Source: Bartonella sp. WD16.2 (lineage in GTDB: Bacteria; Pseudomonadota; Alphaproteobacteria; Rhizobiales; Rhizobiaceae). From it: a DNA stretch of 64,000 nt. Below the pieces are notes generated by a model that saw only the letters and a program-made list of their open reading frames with translations, did no database searches and was not told where the DNA came from. Both the position numbers and the translations under genes were made by a program. The DNA lies in NCBI RefSeq assembly GCF_002022505.1, contig NZ_CP019781.1:1054001-1118000 (forward strand), read 5' to 3'. Positions 12,574 through 22,713 of this stretch are shown in pieces (the first letter of the stretch is position 1; the number at the start of each line of letters is the position of its first letter).

Positions 12574-13365
12574 TTTTATGCTTAATGCTTAAGTTTGTTA
12601 ATAAAAGAAACTCACAAGCTAAACAAAAAGGTGAATAATACGCACATTAAGACTAATCTTCAGTCCAATTGATTGGCAAATATTTAAAGAACCTCAAATG
12701 AATAGCTACATTAGTAATGTTAAGCTTAACATCAACTATAATTTTTGCTTCATCTGTCTAAGATACATTTATCAATAAGCCAGGTAATGTTATTAAAACA
12801 ACCATACGTTGGGTACAACGACTTCTTATATTGACTAAAATTTGTAACATTTAGCTTTGTAGGTCTTTTCTATCAATCCGAAGCTAATCTGCACTACCTC
12901 TTTGTTACGACTTACGAATAATTATCAGCTCATCAACATAGAAAAGTCACAGTGAATCTGATTTTCTATATTACATTACATTTGATATCAAAACTTTTAC
13001 CGCTTTGTTGTGTTTAAAAATTCATCTCTATTTTTTATTGAATCAGTACAAAAAGCTTTAATAACCCGCATTTTCAAAGAAGAATCATCTCATATCCTTA
13101 AAAAACGCTGTAGAAAAAACAATCTTTTTAATTCACTAATAGTAATGTAACCTATCTTGAATAAAAAAATCTGAAATAATTATTGCTAACTATACTCTGC
13201 CTAACAAGAATTTACACTTTACTTTAATGCAACCCTTCCTGACATAAACAATCAAATTAGGTTTCAGTGAATAACCTGGAACATTTTGCAAATGATATAC
13301 GACATTTCTTGTAAGGTATTCGTTTCCCTTTGCAAAATAATTATTCTAAAAACCTTGAAATATAT
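12574..13365. other. Gene-free region between trkH and lpcC
   Basis: About 790 bases between two convergent genes, with no recognised gene. An open stretch of 54 codons at 12986-13150 (plus strand, no ATG at its start) reads somewhat protein-like (for example ITRIFKEESSHILKKRC) but matches nothing I know. No clear terminator hairpin was found. Confidence 0.5.
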
Positions 13366-14424
13366 TTAAAATGTTTTTCCTTCAAACATCATCTCATAGA
13401 CACTCCCAATTGCAGCTGCTTCTTGTTCTAAAGGAAAATGAGTGCGAACATGAGTTAAAGCCTTTTTCCCTGTAGCTAATGTTTTTTCTAAATCAGCAAA
13501 ATATGGTTCAATTGCAGCAGTTAAAGCTAGTCCATCTCCTGCTTTAACAACTGTTCCCGTTCCTTCTACTACTAATTCTTCATAGGCACCTGCATTACTG
13601 GTTACTACAGCCGTTTGCGATGCCATTGCCTCTAATGGTGTTAAACCAAAACCTTCCACACGAGAAGGTGCTACATAAAGTGATAAACGACGGTACCATA
13701 AAGGTACATCCAATACTTCACCAAGAATAATAATGCGATCATTCAAACCAGCATGAGCGATTTTTTGACGTAATTTCTTTTCAAAATTATAATGTTGTGT
13801 TGTAGTACGGCCAGCGATAATTGCTGTCCAGTCAGGATAGTGTGGTAACAATTTTAACATTGCATCCACAAATAAATCAGTACCTTTCAAATAACGCACA
13901 CGCCCAAAACACCCTACTGCATATTTTCCGGGTAGCCCTGTTGCTACAAAGCAATCATTAACAGTTTTTGGTGGTGAAAAACGCTCAAGATCCACCCCAT
14001 GCATAATAACTTGATAAGGAACTTCCAGATAAGTTCCAGTACGTGCACTAGTAGCAATAACTTTATCCATGCAACGAATTAACCATTTTGTAAAAGGCTT
14101 ATGCTGACGCTGAGATGCTGATGTAAAGATGAGTTTAAGCTTCATGCGCAAAATATCGCGAAAAAAGATACCACAGAGCATTTCAATATTGCGTCGTGCA
14201 TGCCAAATACGAAATGGCTTGTTTACTGGATTTTTCCAAAGCCCCAAAATATCTCTAAAAGAAAGAGCTGGTAAACTTTGCGGCAATCCCCATCCCAAAG
14301 TAGATATACGTATCCCTTGTTTTTGTTGTAATGGAATAAGTTGAATAATTGTAGACGTCACCCCTGATATACGCTTTTTAAAGTGAGGAGCAATAATATC
14401 AATCTCTTTTAAAGACATGTACAT
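13366..14424 (-). CDS. lpcC: LPS core glycosyltransferase, LpcC-like (GT4 family)
   Basis: A cytoplasmic-side glycosyltransferase with the GT-B fold, 352 residues. The C-terminal half has the GT4 nucleotide-sugar-binding pattern: GCFGRVRYLKGTDLF, then APSRVEGFGLTPLEAMAS with the E-x7-E type glutamates. LpcC of rhizobia adds mannose to the inner core of lipopolysaccharide, and its gene lies beside greA there, as here. The mannosyltransferase assignment is by resemblance and synteny, and donor and acceptor cannot be read from sequence. The start could be ATG 14424 or ATG 14418. The start codon lies only six bases after the greA stop, so the two are probably co-transcribed and translationally coupled. 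Confidence 0.85.
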   Translation of the reverse strand: MYMSLKEIDIIAPHFKKRISGVTSTIIQLIPLQQKQGIRISTLGWGLPQSLPALSFRDILGLWKNPVNKPFRIWHARRNIEMLCGIFFRDILRMKLKLIFTSASQRQHKPFTKWLIRCMDKVIATSARTGTYLEVPYQVIMHGVDLERFSPPKTVNDCFVATGLPGKYAVGCFGRVRYLKGTDLFVDAMLKLLPHYPDWTAIIAGRTTTQHYNFEKKLRQKIAHAGLNDRIIILGEVLDVPLWYRRLSLYVAPSRVEGFGLTPLEAMASQTAVVTSNAGAYEELVVEGTGTVVKAGDGLALTAAIEPYFADLEKTLATGKKALTHVRTHFPLEQEAAAIGSVYEMMFEGKTF

Positions 14425-14430
14425 AATAAT

Positions 14431-14904
14431 TTAGATATATTGAATCTCAATAATCTCATAATTATGCGCTCCACCTGGAGCATTGACTTCAATGACATCA
14501 CCCTCTTGTTTACCAATGAGTGCACGTGCAATAGGTGAAGAAATAGAAATTTTACCAGTCTTTACATCGGCTTCTTGATCACCAACGATCTGATAAACCT
14601 TTTTTTCTTCAGTGTCTTCATTCAAAAGTTTTATAGTAGCCCCAAATTTAATTCTATCACCTGAAAGGCGAGAAACATCTATAACTTCTGCCCGCGCAAT
14701 GTAATCTTCAAGTTCGTTTATACGCCCTTCATTATGACTTTGCGCTTCCTTGGCAGCGTGATATTCAGCATTTTCCGATAGATCACCATGCGCACGTGCT
14801 TCAGAAATTGCTTCAATAATCCGAGGACGTTCCTGCTGCTGGCGCCAACGCAACTCTTCTTTGAGATTTTCAAAACCGGTTGTAGTCATCGGAACTTTTT
14901 CCAT
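14431..14904 (-). CDS. greA: Transcription elongation factor GreA
   Basis: GreA binds RNA polymerase and stimulates cleavage of backtracked transcripts. The 157 residues match the family. An N-terminal antiparallel coiled coil (about residues 1-76) carries the acidic tip region [22 protein letters not shown]-terminal FKBP-like domain ends in [17 protein letters not shown] start at ATG 14904 with GGGACGG upstream is convincing. It is the first gene of a two-gene unit with lpcC. Confidence 0.97.
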   Translation of the reverse strand: MEKVPMTTTGFENLKEELRWRQQQERPRIIEAISEARAHGDLSENAEYHAAKEAQSHNEGRINELEDYIARAEVIDVSRLSGDRIKFGATIKLLNEDTEEKKVYQIVGDQEADVKTGKISISSPIARALIGKQEGDVIEVNAPGGAHNYEIIEIQYI

Positions 14905-15229
14905 GATCCGTCCCTTTCTCTTATACAGAAGGCCTTATAAAAATACAAAAACGGCTTCCAAAATTACTTTTGGAACCCGAGCATTACAATTATTTTATTA
15001 TATAGGACAACAACCTCATTTTCCATATAAAAATAAAAACAATACATAGCATATTAGGATTCTTTTAGATAAATTTACATTTTCAGCTTAAATATTCACC
15101 CACAATACCTATAATGATGGACACATCAAAGAAACAATTATATTTTTCTATCTTATCATTAACTTAAACAAAAAACACTGTGTAAAACTAGAAGACATGG
15201 AACTATATAAAAATCCTATGAGGTCAATA

Positions 15230-15538
15230 ATGAAAAAAATAATTGTTTTTTTTGTGTTCGGCTTTTTCTTCCTGTCCACAAACGTAAGCCAAGCCACAAA
15301 CGCAATTGTAACAAGAAATCTTAATCTTAGAGAAGGACCAAGTATTCGTTACGCCCTTCGGGGTTTCATTCCTGTAGGACACTTAATAACCGTCTATAGC
15401 TGTAGAAATAAGTGGTGCCAAATTAATTATGACTCACAAACCGGTTGGGTATCATCTCGTTATCTATCGTTTAAAAATGGAAATGACCTCTATCATACAT
15501 ATACGATACCATCATCTTCGACTGCCGATTATTATTGA
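15230..15538 (+). CDS. Secreted SH3-domain protein
   Basis: A small exported protein of 102 residues. The ATG at 15230 gives a textbook signal peptide (two Lys, a Phe/Val-rich core, cleavage after SQA). Upstream ATGs at 15197 and 15218 would put charged residues before it and are less likely. The mature part is one bacterial SH3 domain: NLNLREGPSIRY, GFIPVGHLITVY, WCQINYDSQTGWVSSRYL, with two Cys that could pair in the periplasm. Such domains usually bind peptidoglycan or envelope partners. The gene is alone, with AGG upstream. The partner is unknown. Confidence 0.85.
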   Translation: MKKIIVFFVFGFFFLSTNVSQATNAIVTRNLNLREGPSIRYALRGFIPVGHLITVYSCRNKWCQINYDSQTGWVSSRYLSFKNGNDLYHTYTIPSSSTADYY

Positions 15539-15843
15539 TAGCAGTTGGGTGAATTTAAAAATCCCAATACCGTACACTCTCTTATCATTTGCCCCACTAG
15601 CAGCTATGCTGCTCTAATTTCTAAGCTAACTGCATTTTTATCAAAAACAATAGCTATTAATTAAGTACCATAATCAAAAAAACAAAATAATAAATATCAC
15701 CCACAACAAATAAACAATAGGTACAAGCAACTCTAGTGTTATCAAACTAAAAATGCTAATTTATAATAAATGAAATACAAAACTGATGATAACATTGATT
15801 TACTTTAATTCCTTACGATAAAAACTCATAAAATGTTCCTATA
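15539..15843. other. Spacer upstream of uvrB
   Basis: About 305 AT-rich bases with no credible gene. It presumably carries the uvrB promoter, but no LexA-type box was identified by eye. Confidence 0.45.
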
Positions 15844-18306
15844 ATGTCGTACCAAAAAATTAAAAGACCTGCCCAAAAATCTAATAAAACATCCTGCAAG
15901 ATAAAAACAGGCCATGCTGCAATTGCTGAACAACCTTCTGCTACTAGCCCTAATCTAGTAACAGGACCTAATATTTCTTTTAAAACTACAAACGATTTTA
16001 CATCTCACAATGTGATAATAAATGGTGTTACAGCAACAGTTGAAGCCCTTTCTACACTTATTGCTTCGGATAATCCCCTTTTTAAAAATGGTACAGTATG
16101 GACACCTCATCGCCCTATTCGTCCTGAAAAATCTGAAGGTGGAATTCCATTCCAAATAAATACACCTTTTAAACCTGCAGGAGATCAACCAGCAGCAATT
16201 AAAGCTCTAGTTGAAGGCATTGAAAGAAATGAACGCACTCAAGTACTTTTAGGTATTACCGGTTCAGGTAAAACCTACACAATGGCTAAAATTATTGAAG
16301 AAACACAACGCCCTGCTCTAATCCTAGCACCAAATAAAACTTTAGCTGCGCAACTTTATGGAGAATTCAAAAACTTCTTTCCCCACAATACTGTTGAATA
16401 TTTTGTTTCTTATTATGACTATTATCAACCAGAAGCCTATGTTGCACGCTCTGATACTTATATAGAAAAAGAATCCTCTATTAACGAACAAATTGATCGT
16501 ATGCGCCACGCTGCAACACGTGCTGTACTTGAACGTGATGACGTCATTATTGTTGCATCTGTATCCTGTATCTACGGAATTGGTTCAGTAGAAACTTATA
16601 CCGCTATGACCTTCCAAATGCAAAAAGGTGATAAATTAAATCAGCGGCAATTATTAGCTGATTTAGTTACTCAACAATATCGTCGACAAGATATAAATTT
16701 TACGCGTGGATCCTTCCGTGTACGAGGCGATACGATAGAAATATTTCCTTCTCATCTTGAAGATCGTGCTTGGAGAATTTCACTATTTGGTGATGAAATT
16801 GAAGCAATTACTGAATTTGATCCTTTAACAGGGCAAAAAACAGGGGATCTTCAATCTATTAAAATTTATGCAAATTCACACTATGTCACACCACGACCAA
16901 CATTAAATCAAGCGATAAAAGCAATTAAAATGGAATTAGCCCAACGTCTTGATGAATTAAATTCTGTTGGTCGCCTTTTAGAAGCACAACGTTTAGAACA
17001 GCGCACAATATTTGATTTAGAAATGTTAGAGACGACTGGTTCTTGTGCTGGAATTGAAAATTACTCACGCTATCTAACGGGCCGCAATCCTGGTGAACCA
17101 CCTCCAACCATGTTTGAATATATTCCCAACAATGCTCTCATTTTTATTGATGAAAGCCATGTAACTATTCCCCAAATTGGTGGAATGTATCGGGGTGACT
17201 TTCGACGAAAAGCAACCCTAGCTGAATATGGATTTCGCCTACCTTCTTGTATGGATAATCGCCCCCTACGCTTTGAAGAATGGGATGCTATGCGTCCGCA
17301 AACAATTGCTGTTTCTGCAACACCTGGACGTTGGGAAATAGAACAAACATGCGGCGTTTTTGTCGAACAAATCATTCGTCCAACAGGGCTTATTGACCCA
17401 CTAACACAAGTGCGCCCCGCACGCACACAAGTCGATGACGTTATGAATGAAATTCGCAAAACAATTAAAAAAGGTTATCGTACATTAGTAACTGTTCTAA
17501 CCAAACGTATGGCTGAAGATTTGACAGAATATCTCCATGAACACAACATTCGTGTACGCTATATGCACTCTGACATTGATACATTAGAGCGTATTGAAAT
17601 TCTTCGTGACCTACGGCTTGGTACTTTTGATGTTTTAATTGGCATTAACCTACTGCGAGAAGGATTGGACATTCCAGAATGCGGCTTTGTTGCTATTTTA
17701 GATGCTGACAAAGAAGGCTTTTTACGCTCAGAAACTTCTCTTATTCAAACAATTGGACGAGCTGCACGTAATGTAGATGGCCACGTTATTCTTTATGCGG
17801 ACACAATCACCAACTCCATAGAACGAGCATTGCAAGAAACAACACGACGCCGACAAAAACAAATAGCCTATAATAAAGAACATCATATCACACCAACCAG
17901 TATCCAAAAAAATATCGGTGATGTCCTTAATTCAGTTTACGAAAATAACCATCATGCAGATATTCCTGATTTTGTTAAACAAAATAATAAAGTTGACAAT
18001 AATTTAGCCAACCATATTCAACATCTCGAAAAATCAATGCGTGAAGCAGCTGCCAATCTTAACTTTGAAGAAGCAGCCCGACTTCGTGATGAAATTAAAC
18101 GACTACAGAAAATAGAATTAACAATTGCTGATGACCTCTTAACACATAGTGATAATGAATATTCCACTAATGAGACAACGATACAGTCAAGTCTTTTCTC
18201 CAAACCTGATCTTGACCATATGGAACCAACTATGGATGCTGGTCTTTTAGAAAATCATCAAATAGAAAAAAAGCTGCGTAAAAAAGCTCTTGATGAGAAG
18301 ATATAA
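15844..18306 (+). CDS. uvrB: Excinuclease ABC subunit B, tail frameshifted
   Basis: UvrB is the damage-verifying helicase of nucleotide excision repair. The protein has a long N-terminal extension of about 105 residues before the helicase core, as in other Rhizobiales ([12 protein letters not shown], then [15 protein letters not shown]). Walker A is GITGSGKT. The damage-probing beta-hairpin is at [20 protein letters not shown]. The DEAD-like motif is IDESH, followed by the later helicase motifs ([21 protein letters not shown]). The C-terminal UVR domain that contacts UvrA/UvrC ([20 protein letters not shown]) is complete. The frame ends at 18306, but the next frame carries a further 49 basic residues in keeping with the normal tail (see 18297-18446). 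The catalytic parts are intact, so the protein is probably functional even if the shift is real. Confidence 0.96.
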   Translation: MSYQKIKRPAQKSNKTSCKIKTGHAAIAEQPSATSPNLVTGPNISFKTTNDFTSHNVIINGVTATVEALSTLIASDNPLFKNGTVWTPHRPIRPEKSEGGIPFQINTPFKPAGDQPAAIKALVEGIERNERTQVLLGITGSGKTYTMAKIIEETQRPALILAPNKTLAAQLYGEFKNFFPHNTVEYFVSYYDYYQPEAYVARSDTYIEKESSINEQIDRMRHAATRAVLERDDVIIVASVSCIYGIGSVETYTAMTFQMQKGDKLNQRQLLADLVTQQYRRQDINFTRGSFRVRGDTIEIFPSHLEDRAWRISLFGDEIEAITEFDPLTGQKTGDLQSIKIYANSHYVTPRPTLNQAIKAIKMELAQRLDELNSVGRLLEAQRLEQRTIFDLEMLETTGSCAGIENYSRYLTGRNPGEPPPTMFEYIPNNALIFIDESHVTIPQIGGMYRGDFRRKATLAEYGFRLPSCMDNRPLRFEEWDAMRPQTIAVSATPGRWEIEQTCGVFVEQIIRPTGLIDPLTQVRPARTQVDDVMNEIRKTIKKGYRTLVTVLTKRMAEDLTEYLHEHNIRVRYMHSDIDTLERIEILRDLRLGTFDVLIGINLLREGLDIPECGFVAILDADKEGFLRSETSLIQTIGRAARNVDGHVILYADTITNSIERALQETTRRRQKQIAYNKEHHITPTSIQKNIGDVLNSVYENNHHADIPDFVKQNNKVDNNLANHIQHLEKSMREAAANLNFEEAARLRDEIKRLQKIELTIADDLLTHSDNEYSTNETTIQSSLFSKPDLDHMEPTMDAGLLENHQIEKKLRKKALDEKI

Positions 18307-18446
18307 AGGAAGCTGAAGTCTTTTCAAATAATAGTTCTAAACAAATAACTTATAGTCAAGTAAATTCTAGCACTTCTAAAAATGACCCTTATACAACTAA
18401 AAAACGGAAGCGCTTTATAAAAAATGGTCGCCCAGAACATCAGTAA
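18297..18446 (+). other. Out-of-frame C-terminal tail of uvrB
   Basis: In the frame one base off uvrB, this stretch reads [12 protein letters not shown], continues open, and ends KKRKRFIKNGRPEHQ before TAA at 18444. UvrB proteins of related genera end in a similar basic tail. One extra base in GATGAGAAGAT (18292-18302), for example GATGAAGAAGAT, would fuse it to the main frame and give a protein of about 867 residues. Confidence 0.8.
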
Positions 18447-19183
18447 ATTCTAAATCCATAATCAAAAAATTGTATTTTTCTGTCGCTATAATCCAATAGT
18501 AAAAATCTTTTAAAATTATTTCTAGCTAAAAAAACAATACAAAAAGACGAATTTGTACGAATAAAACTTCTGTCAAATATTTTCTGCCCAAGAAACCTTA
18601 TCACATTTGGATAAGTTATAAATATCACAAAGTTATAAAAGAGTTATTCTCTAATTTTTAAATAAGAAAAAACCAATAAAGAGAGAATTTTTCATATATC
18701 AGAAGCTACCTTAATATACCAATTTGTATACAGTATAGGACATAGTTTTTATTATCTACTTGTAAAAAGCAATAACATAAACAATACTCTCCACCTTAAA
18801 CGGACAAGTAAAATTTTTAAACAATAACAAAGGCTTTGATTTCGTTAACTTCAATAATAGTAGCATTGATATTTTTATTACATTTCTATTGTCTAAGATT
18901 CAGATTTTACTAAATTAAACAGTGTATAAAATATATTTGGTACAAAAATTTGACCACCGTAGTAAAAACAAAACTTTAAATACTAACGTTTTATGTGTTA
19001 ATATAGTATAATAAATTTTGTGTAATCAGATTTTTAGCGTAATCTTATTTTGTTATTTTATAATTTATTCTCAACTAAATGGTTTCTTTATCGTTTTATC
19101 AAAAAAATTTAAAAACGTTCAGGTTATATTCAGTTTAATACACATAAAGTATGAATAATATAAATTTATAAAGGGAGTATGTT
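18447..19183. other. AT-rich region holding a cold-shock gene remnant
   Basis: About 740 bases between uvrB and the BA14K gene. Apart from the cold-shock remnant at 18784-18918 I see no gene. The last 100 bases should hold the promoter of the BA14K gene, which has AAAGGGAG before its start. Confidence 0.5.
18784..18918 (+). pseudogene. Decayed cold-shock protein gene
   Basis: The frame reads LSTLNGQVKFLNNNKGFDF followed by VNFNNSSIDIFIT. This aligns without gaps to the intact cold-shock protein at 6805-7014 (GTVKWFNTIKGFGF, IQPNDGSADVFVH). Identities include G, V-K, N, K-G-F-x-F, N, S, D and F. The ATG position is ATA (18784), the aromatic surface residues of RNP1 and RNP2 are altered (KGFDFV, DIFIT), and similarity ends at the middle of the domain before a stop at 18916. 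The C-terminal half is missing. This is a remnant, not an expressed gene. Confidence 0.75.
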
Positions 19184-19756
19184 ATGAACAAATTGACCAA
19201 ATTAATAGTACTATCAGCAATATCAACCGCAACCATCTCAACACCACTAGCCGCAGCATCTGCCCGTAATGATTATGTGTACATTCAGCACAATGTAAAC
19301 AGCATCCCTCAACAACATACTCAATATCATCGCGAGCAACGGCATATCCATCACAAGAACCCAACACGTCACTCTTATCATTACGAACAAACAACGCAAT
19401 ACAATACTCATCAATATTATGTCAATCGCCCTAATAACACAAATGACGCTTTAGCAGCAGGTGTTCTAGGCCTTGCTACAGGTGCAATTCTTGGCAATGT
19501 TTTAACGAAACCTGCGCAACCACAAATTATCTATCAAGCCCCATACCCTCAAAATCAGGTGATCTATCAAGAAATACCACAACCTCAAGTAGTTTACCAA
19601 GTGCATCCAACAGTAACCTATCAACCCATTTACCAACCATGGACATCACAATGGCTTCAATATTGCACAAAAAAATACCGCTCATTTAATCCCAGAACAG
19701 GTACCTTTCGTGGTTACGATGGGTTAGACCATTTCTGTCATGCTCCAATACAATGA
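19184..19756 (+). CDS. Secreted BA14K-family protein, His/Tyr/Gln-rich
   Basis: An exported protein of 190 residues. The signal peptide is residues 1 to about 26 (cleavage near AAASA). Next comes a His-, Tyr- and Gln-rich stretch to about residue 84, then a glycine/alanine-rich hydrophobic segment (LAAGVLGLATGAILGNVLT) that could insert in a membrane, and a Pro/Gln/Tyr repeat region (VIYQ, VVYQ, PIYQ). The C-terminal BA14K motif is WLQYCTKKYRSFNPRTGTFR followed by GYDGLDHFCH, with two conserved Cys. BA14K is a Brucella antigen with lectin-like, immune-stimulating activity. The His-rich region might bind metal, which is inference. The gene has a strong Shine-Dalgarno sequence and its own terminator. 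Confidence 0.85.
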   Translation: MNKLTKLIVLSAISTATISTPLAAASARNDYVYIQHNVNSIPQQHTQYHREQRHIHHKNPTRHSYHYEQTTQYNTHQYYVNRPNNTNDALAAGVLGLATGAILGNVLTKPAQPQIIYQAPYPQNQVIYQEIPQPQVVYQVHPTVTYQPIYQPWTSQWLQYCTKKYRSFNPRTGTFRGYDGLDHFCHAPIQ

Positions 19757-19772
19757 CTTTAAGCAATATTGA

Positions 19773-19800
19773 AAAAACCCCGTTTTGAAGCGGGGTTTTT
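19773..19800. terminator. Bidirectional terminator
   Basis: AAAAACCCCG (19773-19782) pairs perfectly with CGGGGTTTTT (19791-19800) around an 8-base loop. It lies between the BA14K gene and the convergent hydrolase gene, with A- and T-tracts suiting both strands. Confidence 0.92.
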
Positions 19801-19813
19801 CATACACTTACCA

Positions 19814-20458
19814 TCACATTCCTTGAAGAAAAGAATTGAAGCGGCGTTCATAACCTATTGTGCTTCCTGGTCCATGACCAGAAATAAAGTTGACATCATC
19901 TCCTAAGGGTAAAACTTTTTCTTTAATGGATCTCATCAATTCCTCGTGAGAAGATAATGGAAAATCAGTACGTCCAATAGAACCACGAAAGAGAACATCA
20001 CCCACTAAAGCTAAGCGTTCTTCTTTATTGAAATAAATAACATGCCCAGGGGTGTGACCAGGGATATGCAAAACATCAAACACATGTCCAGCACAATCAA
20101 CACTATCACCATCTTCCAACCATTGATCAGGCATACAAATACGCACATCAGTCATACGATAGACTTTTGCCCTTTCGACTACATCTTCCATAACTGGTTT
20201 ATCACCACAATGTGAACCAATAATTTTAACATTAAGGTCCTCTTTAGCTTGCATCGCCGCTCCCACATGATCAACATGACCATGTGTTATCCAAATAGCT
20301 TCAATATTAACACCTATCTCTTGAATTGCTGCTTGGATTTTAGGCCAGTCACCACCTGGGTCAACTAAAACCCCCTTTTTACTTTTATTATCAAAAAGTA
20401 AAGTACAATTTTGTTGGAAAGATGTAACTGGAATAATATGTGCGCTTAGATTACTCAT
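19814..20458 (-). CDS. Metallo-beta-lactamase-fold hydrolase (glyoxalase II-like)
   Basis: A 214-residue cytoplasmic hydrolase. The first metal motif is THGHVDHVG near residue 60. Further ligands lie in HIPGHTPGH and the Asp in ALVGDVLFRGSIGRTDFP, and the C-terminal His is in SGHGPGS. The short length, without the helical C-terminal domain of true glyoxalase II, matches the YcbL-type group that hydrolyses S-lactoylglutathione or related thioesters. The substrate cannot be decided from sequence. The gene is transcribed alone and divergently from the response regulator at 20600. Confidence 0.88.
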   Translation of the reverse strand: MSNLSAHIIPVTSFQQNCTLLFDNKSKKGVLVDPGGDWPKIQAAIQEIGVNIEAIWITHGHVDHVGAAMQAKEDLNVKIIGSHCGDKPVMEDVVERAKVYRMTDVRICMPDQWLEDGDSVDCAGHVFDVLHIPGHTPGHVIYFNKEERLALVGDVLFRGSIGRTDFPLSSHEELMRSIKEKVLPLGDDVNFISGHGPGSTIGYERRFNSFLQGM

Positions 20459-20599
20459 AATACCCTTTTTAAGAAATATTTATCAATTAAATAACACTTC
20501 ATGCATTTATAAAATCAAAAATTGCATGCTCGACAGCTTGACACAACTTATGTAGACTGGATCTTATTGGAAACTGGATTTTCGTCAAGGTTTTAAATA

Positions 20600-21304
20600 A
20601 TGACCGGCCATGTTCACGTTTTATGCGATGATGCACCTCATCTTCTTGTTATTGATGATGACACACGTATTCGTAGCCTCTTATCTCAATTTCTTATTAA
20701 AAGCGGATTTCGTGTTTCAGTTTCTGCTAATGCTGATGAAGCCAGACGTCAACTTACAAGTCTAGATTTTGATCTTCTCATTGTTGATGTGATGATGCCT
20801 GGTGAAAATGGCATTGATCTTACCCTTTCACTGCGTCAAACAAAAAATGTCCCCATCCTAATGTTAACGGCTTTGTCAGAAACAGATAGTCGCATCCATG
20901 GACTAGAAGCAGGAGCAGATGATTATCTATCCAAACCATTTGATCCTCGTGAACTTTTACTTCGCATTAACGCCATTTTACGGCGTGGTTTCTTACCTAA
21001 CCAACCCAAAATCGAACAAATTATTTTTGGGCCCTATATATTTTCAATTTCACGACGTGAACTGAAAAAAGGAGGAGAAATTATCAAACTAACAGATAAA
21101 GAACAAGAAATGATGGTTATTTTTGCCGAAAATGCAGGTAATACAATTCCACGCCATAAACTCGCAACAGGTGACAACGAGATAAGTGAACGTGCCATTG
21201 ACGTACAAATCAATCGTTTACGCCGCAAAATCGAAAAAGACCCGGCAACCCCTATATGGCTTCAAACTGTGCGAGGGATCGGTTACAAACTCTCAATTGA
21301 ATAG
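20600..21304 (+). CDS. OmpR/PhoB-type response regulator (PetR-like)
   Basis: A two-component response regulator of 234 residues. The receiver domain has the acidic pocket VIDDD, phospho-acceptor Asp63 in LLIVDVMMPGENG, the Thr in MLTALSE and the Lys in LSKPFDP. The C-terminal winged helix is of OmpR type (KLTDKEQEMMVIF, then RAIDVQINRLRRKIE and VRGIGYKL). It lies ten bases upstream of a sensor kinase, so the two form one operon. Overall it resembles PetR-type regulators of alphaproteobacteria. Its targets are not visible in the window. Confidence 0.93.
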   Translation: MTGHVHVLCDDAPHLLVIDDDTRIRSLLSQFLIKSGFRVSVSANADEARRQLTSLDFDLLIVDVMMPGENGIDLTLSLRQTKNVPILMLTALSETDSRIHGLEAGADDYLSKPFDPRELLLRINAILRRGFLPNQPKIEQIIFGPYIFSISRRELKKGGEIIKLTDKEQEMMVIFAENAGNTIPRHKLATGDNEISERAIDVQINRLRRKIEKDPATPIWLQTVRGIGYKLSIE

Positions 21305-21313
21305 ACGTAAACA

Positions 21314-22654
21314 ATGATTAAACTCGCAAAACAATTTGCTTGGTGGTTAACGAGGCAAATGCCTAAACGCCTTTATGCCCGCTCTTTAATTATTATTATC
21401 GCTCCCATGGTGCTCTTGCAAACAGTGATTGCCTATGTTTTTATGGAACGTCACTGGCAAATGGTAACTGAGCGTCTTTCAACTGCTATTGTCCACGATA
21501 TTGCTGCTATTATTGATATAATTGAAACATATCCGCAACAGCATAACTATGAAGATATCAAGCGCATTGCACAACAACGCATGGGGTTAAATATTTCTAT
21601 CCTGCCCCCGGACCCCCTGCCCCCTCCTGGTCCTAAACCATTTTTTGCAATTCTTGACTATTTTCTTAGTGAAGAAATCACCCATCAAATTAACCGCCCC
21701 TTCTGGATTGATACAGTGGGCGATTCTAATCTTGTTGAAATTCGTATCCGTCTTGATAATAATATTTTGCGCGTCTTTGCTGTGCGTAGTCAAGCCTATG
21801 CCTCCAATACCGGTATCTTCTTAAGCTGGATGGTAGGAACAGCTCTGGTTTTATTATTGATAGCCATTTATTTCTTACGCAATCAAATTAAACCGATCCA
21901 ACAACTCGCTGAAGCAGCTGAAAGTTTTGGACGGGGACGTCCCCTACCAAAAGATTTTCAACCACAAGGGGCTGATGAAGTGCGTCGTGCTGGCATCGCC
22001 TTTCTACGTATGCGTGAACGCATTGAGCGTCAAATTGAACAACGCACTATGATGCTTTCAGGTGTAAGTCATGATTTAAGAACCATTCTTACGCGTTTTA
22101 AGCTCCAACTAGCCTTAGCAAGTACAGATTTTGATATTAGCCCGCTTGAGCAAGACGTTAGTGACATGCAAAATATGTTAGAAGATTATCTTGCTTTTGC
22201 ACGCGGAGAAAGTGGTGAAAATGTTAGTTCCCTTGATTTAAATGCTCTCATGCAAAAATTCTCTACCGAAGCTCATCTTCATAAACGTCAATTCTTTTAT
22301 ACAATTGAAGGCCCTACACAGATACAAGTACGCCCTCATGCTTTTACGCGTTTGGTTAGCAACCTTGTATCAAATGCATTTCATTATGCAAACACCATCA
22401 AACTAACAGCTACATCTCAACAAGAATCGTTTATTATTATTATTGATGATAATGGACCTGGCATTCATAAAAACATGCGTACAGAAGTATTTAAGCCATT
22501 TTTTAGACTTGATAAAGCACGTAATCAAGATGCAAGTGGAACAGGCCTTGGTCTTGCCATTGCACAAGATATAGCCCGTAGCCACGGAGGGAATATTCAA
22601 TTAGACGACAGTCCATTAGGAGGTTTGCGTGCTATTATTGATATTCCCTTATAA
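21314..22654 (+). CDS. Sensor histidine kinase (EnvZ-like)
   Basis: An inner-membrane sensor kinase of 446 residues and partner of the regulator just upstream. One membrane helix lies near residues 24-43, then a periplasmic domain with a proline-rich patch (PPDPLPPPGPKP), and a second helix near 164-188. A HAMP linker and the dimerisation domain with phospho-His in SGVSHDLRTILTRFKL follow. The ATPase domain has its N box at NLVSNAFHY, G1 at DDNGPGIHK and G2 at GTGLGLAIAQ. The residue after HDLRT is Ile rather than the usual Pro. I think this is shared by related alphaproteobacterial kinases but cannot verify it. The stimulus is unknown. Confidence 0.93.
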   Translation: MIKLAKQFAWWLTRQMPKRLYARSLIIIIAPMVLLQTVIAYVFMERHWQMVTERLSTAIVHDIAAIIDIIETYPQQHNYEDIKRIAQQRMGLNISILPPDPLPPPGPKPFFAILDYFLSEEITHQINRPFWIDTVGDSNLVEIRIRLDNNILRVFAVRSQAYASNTGIFLSWMVGTALVLLLIAIYFLRNQIKPIQQLAEAAESFGRGRPLPKDFQPQGADEVRRAGIAFLRMRERIERQIEQRTMMLSGVSHDLRTILTRFKLQLALASTDFDISPLEQDVSDMQNMLEDYLAFARGESGENVSSLDLNALMQKFSTEAHLHKRQFFYTIEGPTQIQVRPHAFTRLVSNLVSNAFHYANTIKLTATSQQESFIIIIDDNGPGIHKNMRTEVFKPFFRLDKARNQDASGTGLGLAIAQDIARSHGGNIQLDDSPLGGLRAIIDIPL

Positions 22655-22713
22655 AATATATTCAAAAAACCTTTGATTAAGAATTAATCGTAAAATAAAT
22701 TTACTGAATAGTT

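Noticed and set aside
12986..13150. Open 54-codon stretch in the trkH-lpcC gap
   Set aside because: Protein-like in places but no start codon, no ribosome binding site and no recognised relatives; could be chance.
17070..17459. 129-codon minus-strand frame inside uvrB
   Set aside because: Lies fully within conserved UvrB helicase sequence and has no recognisable domain or ribosome binding site.
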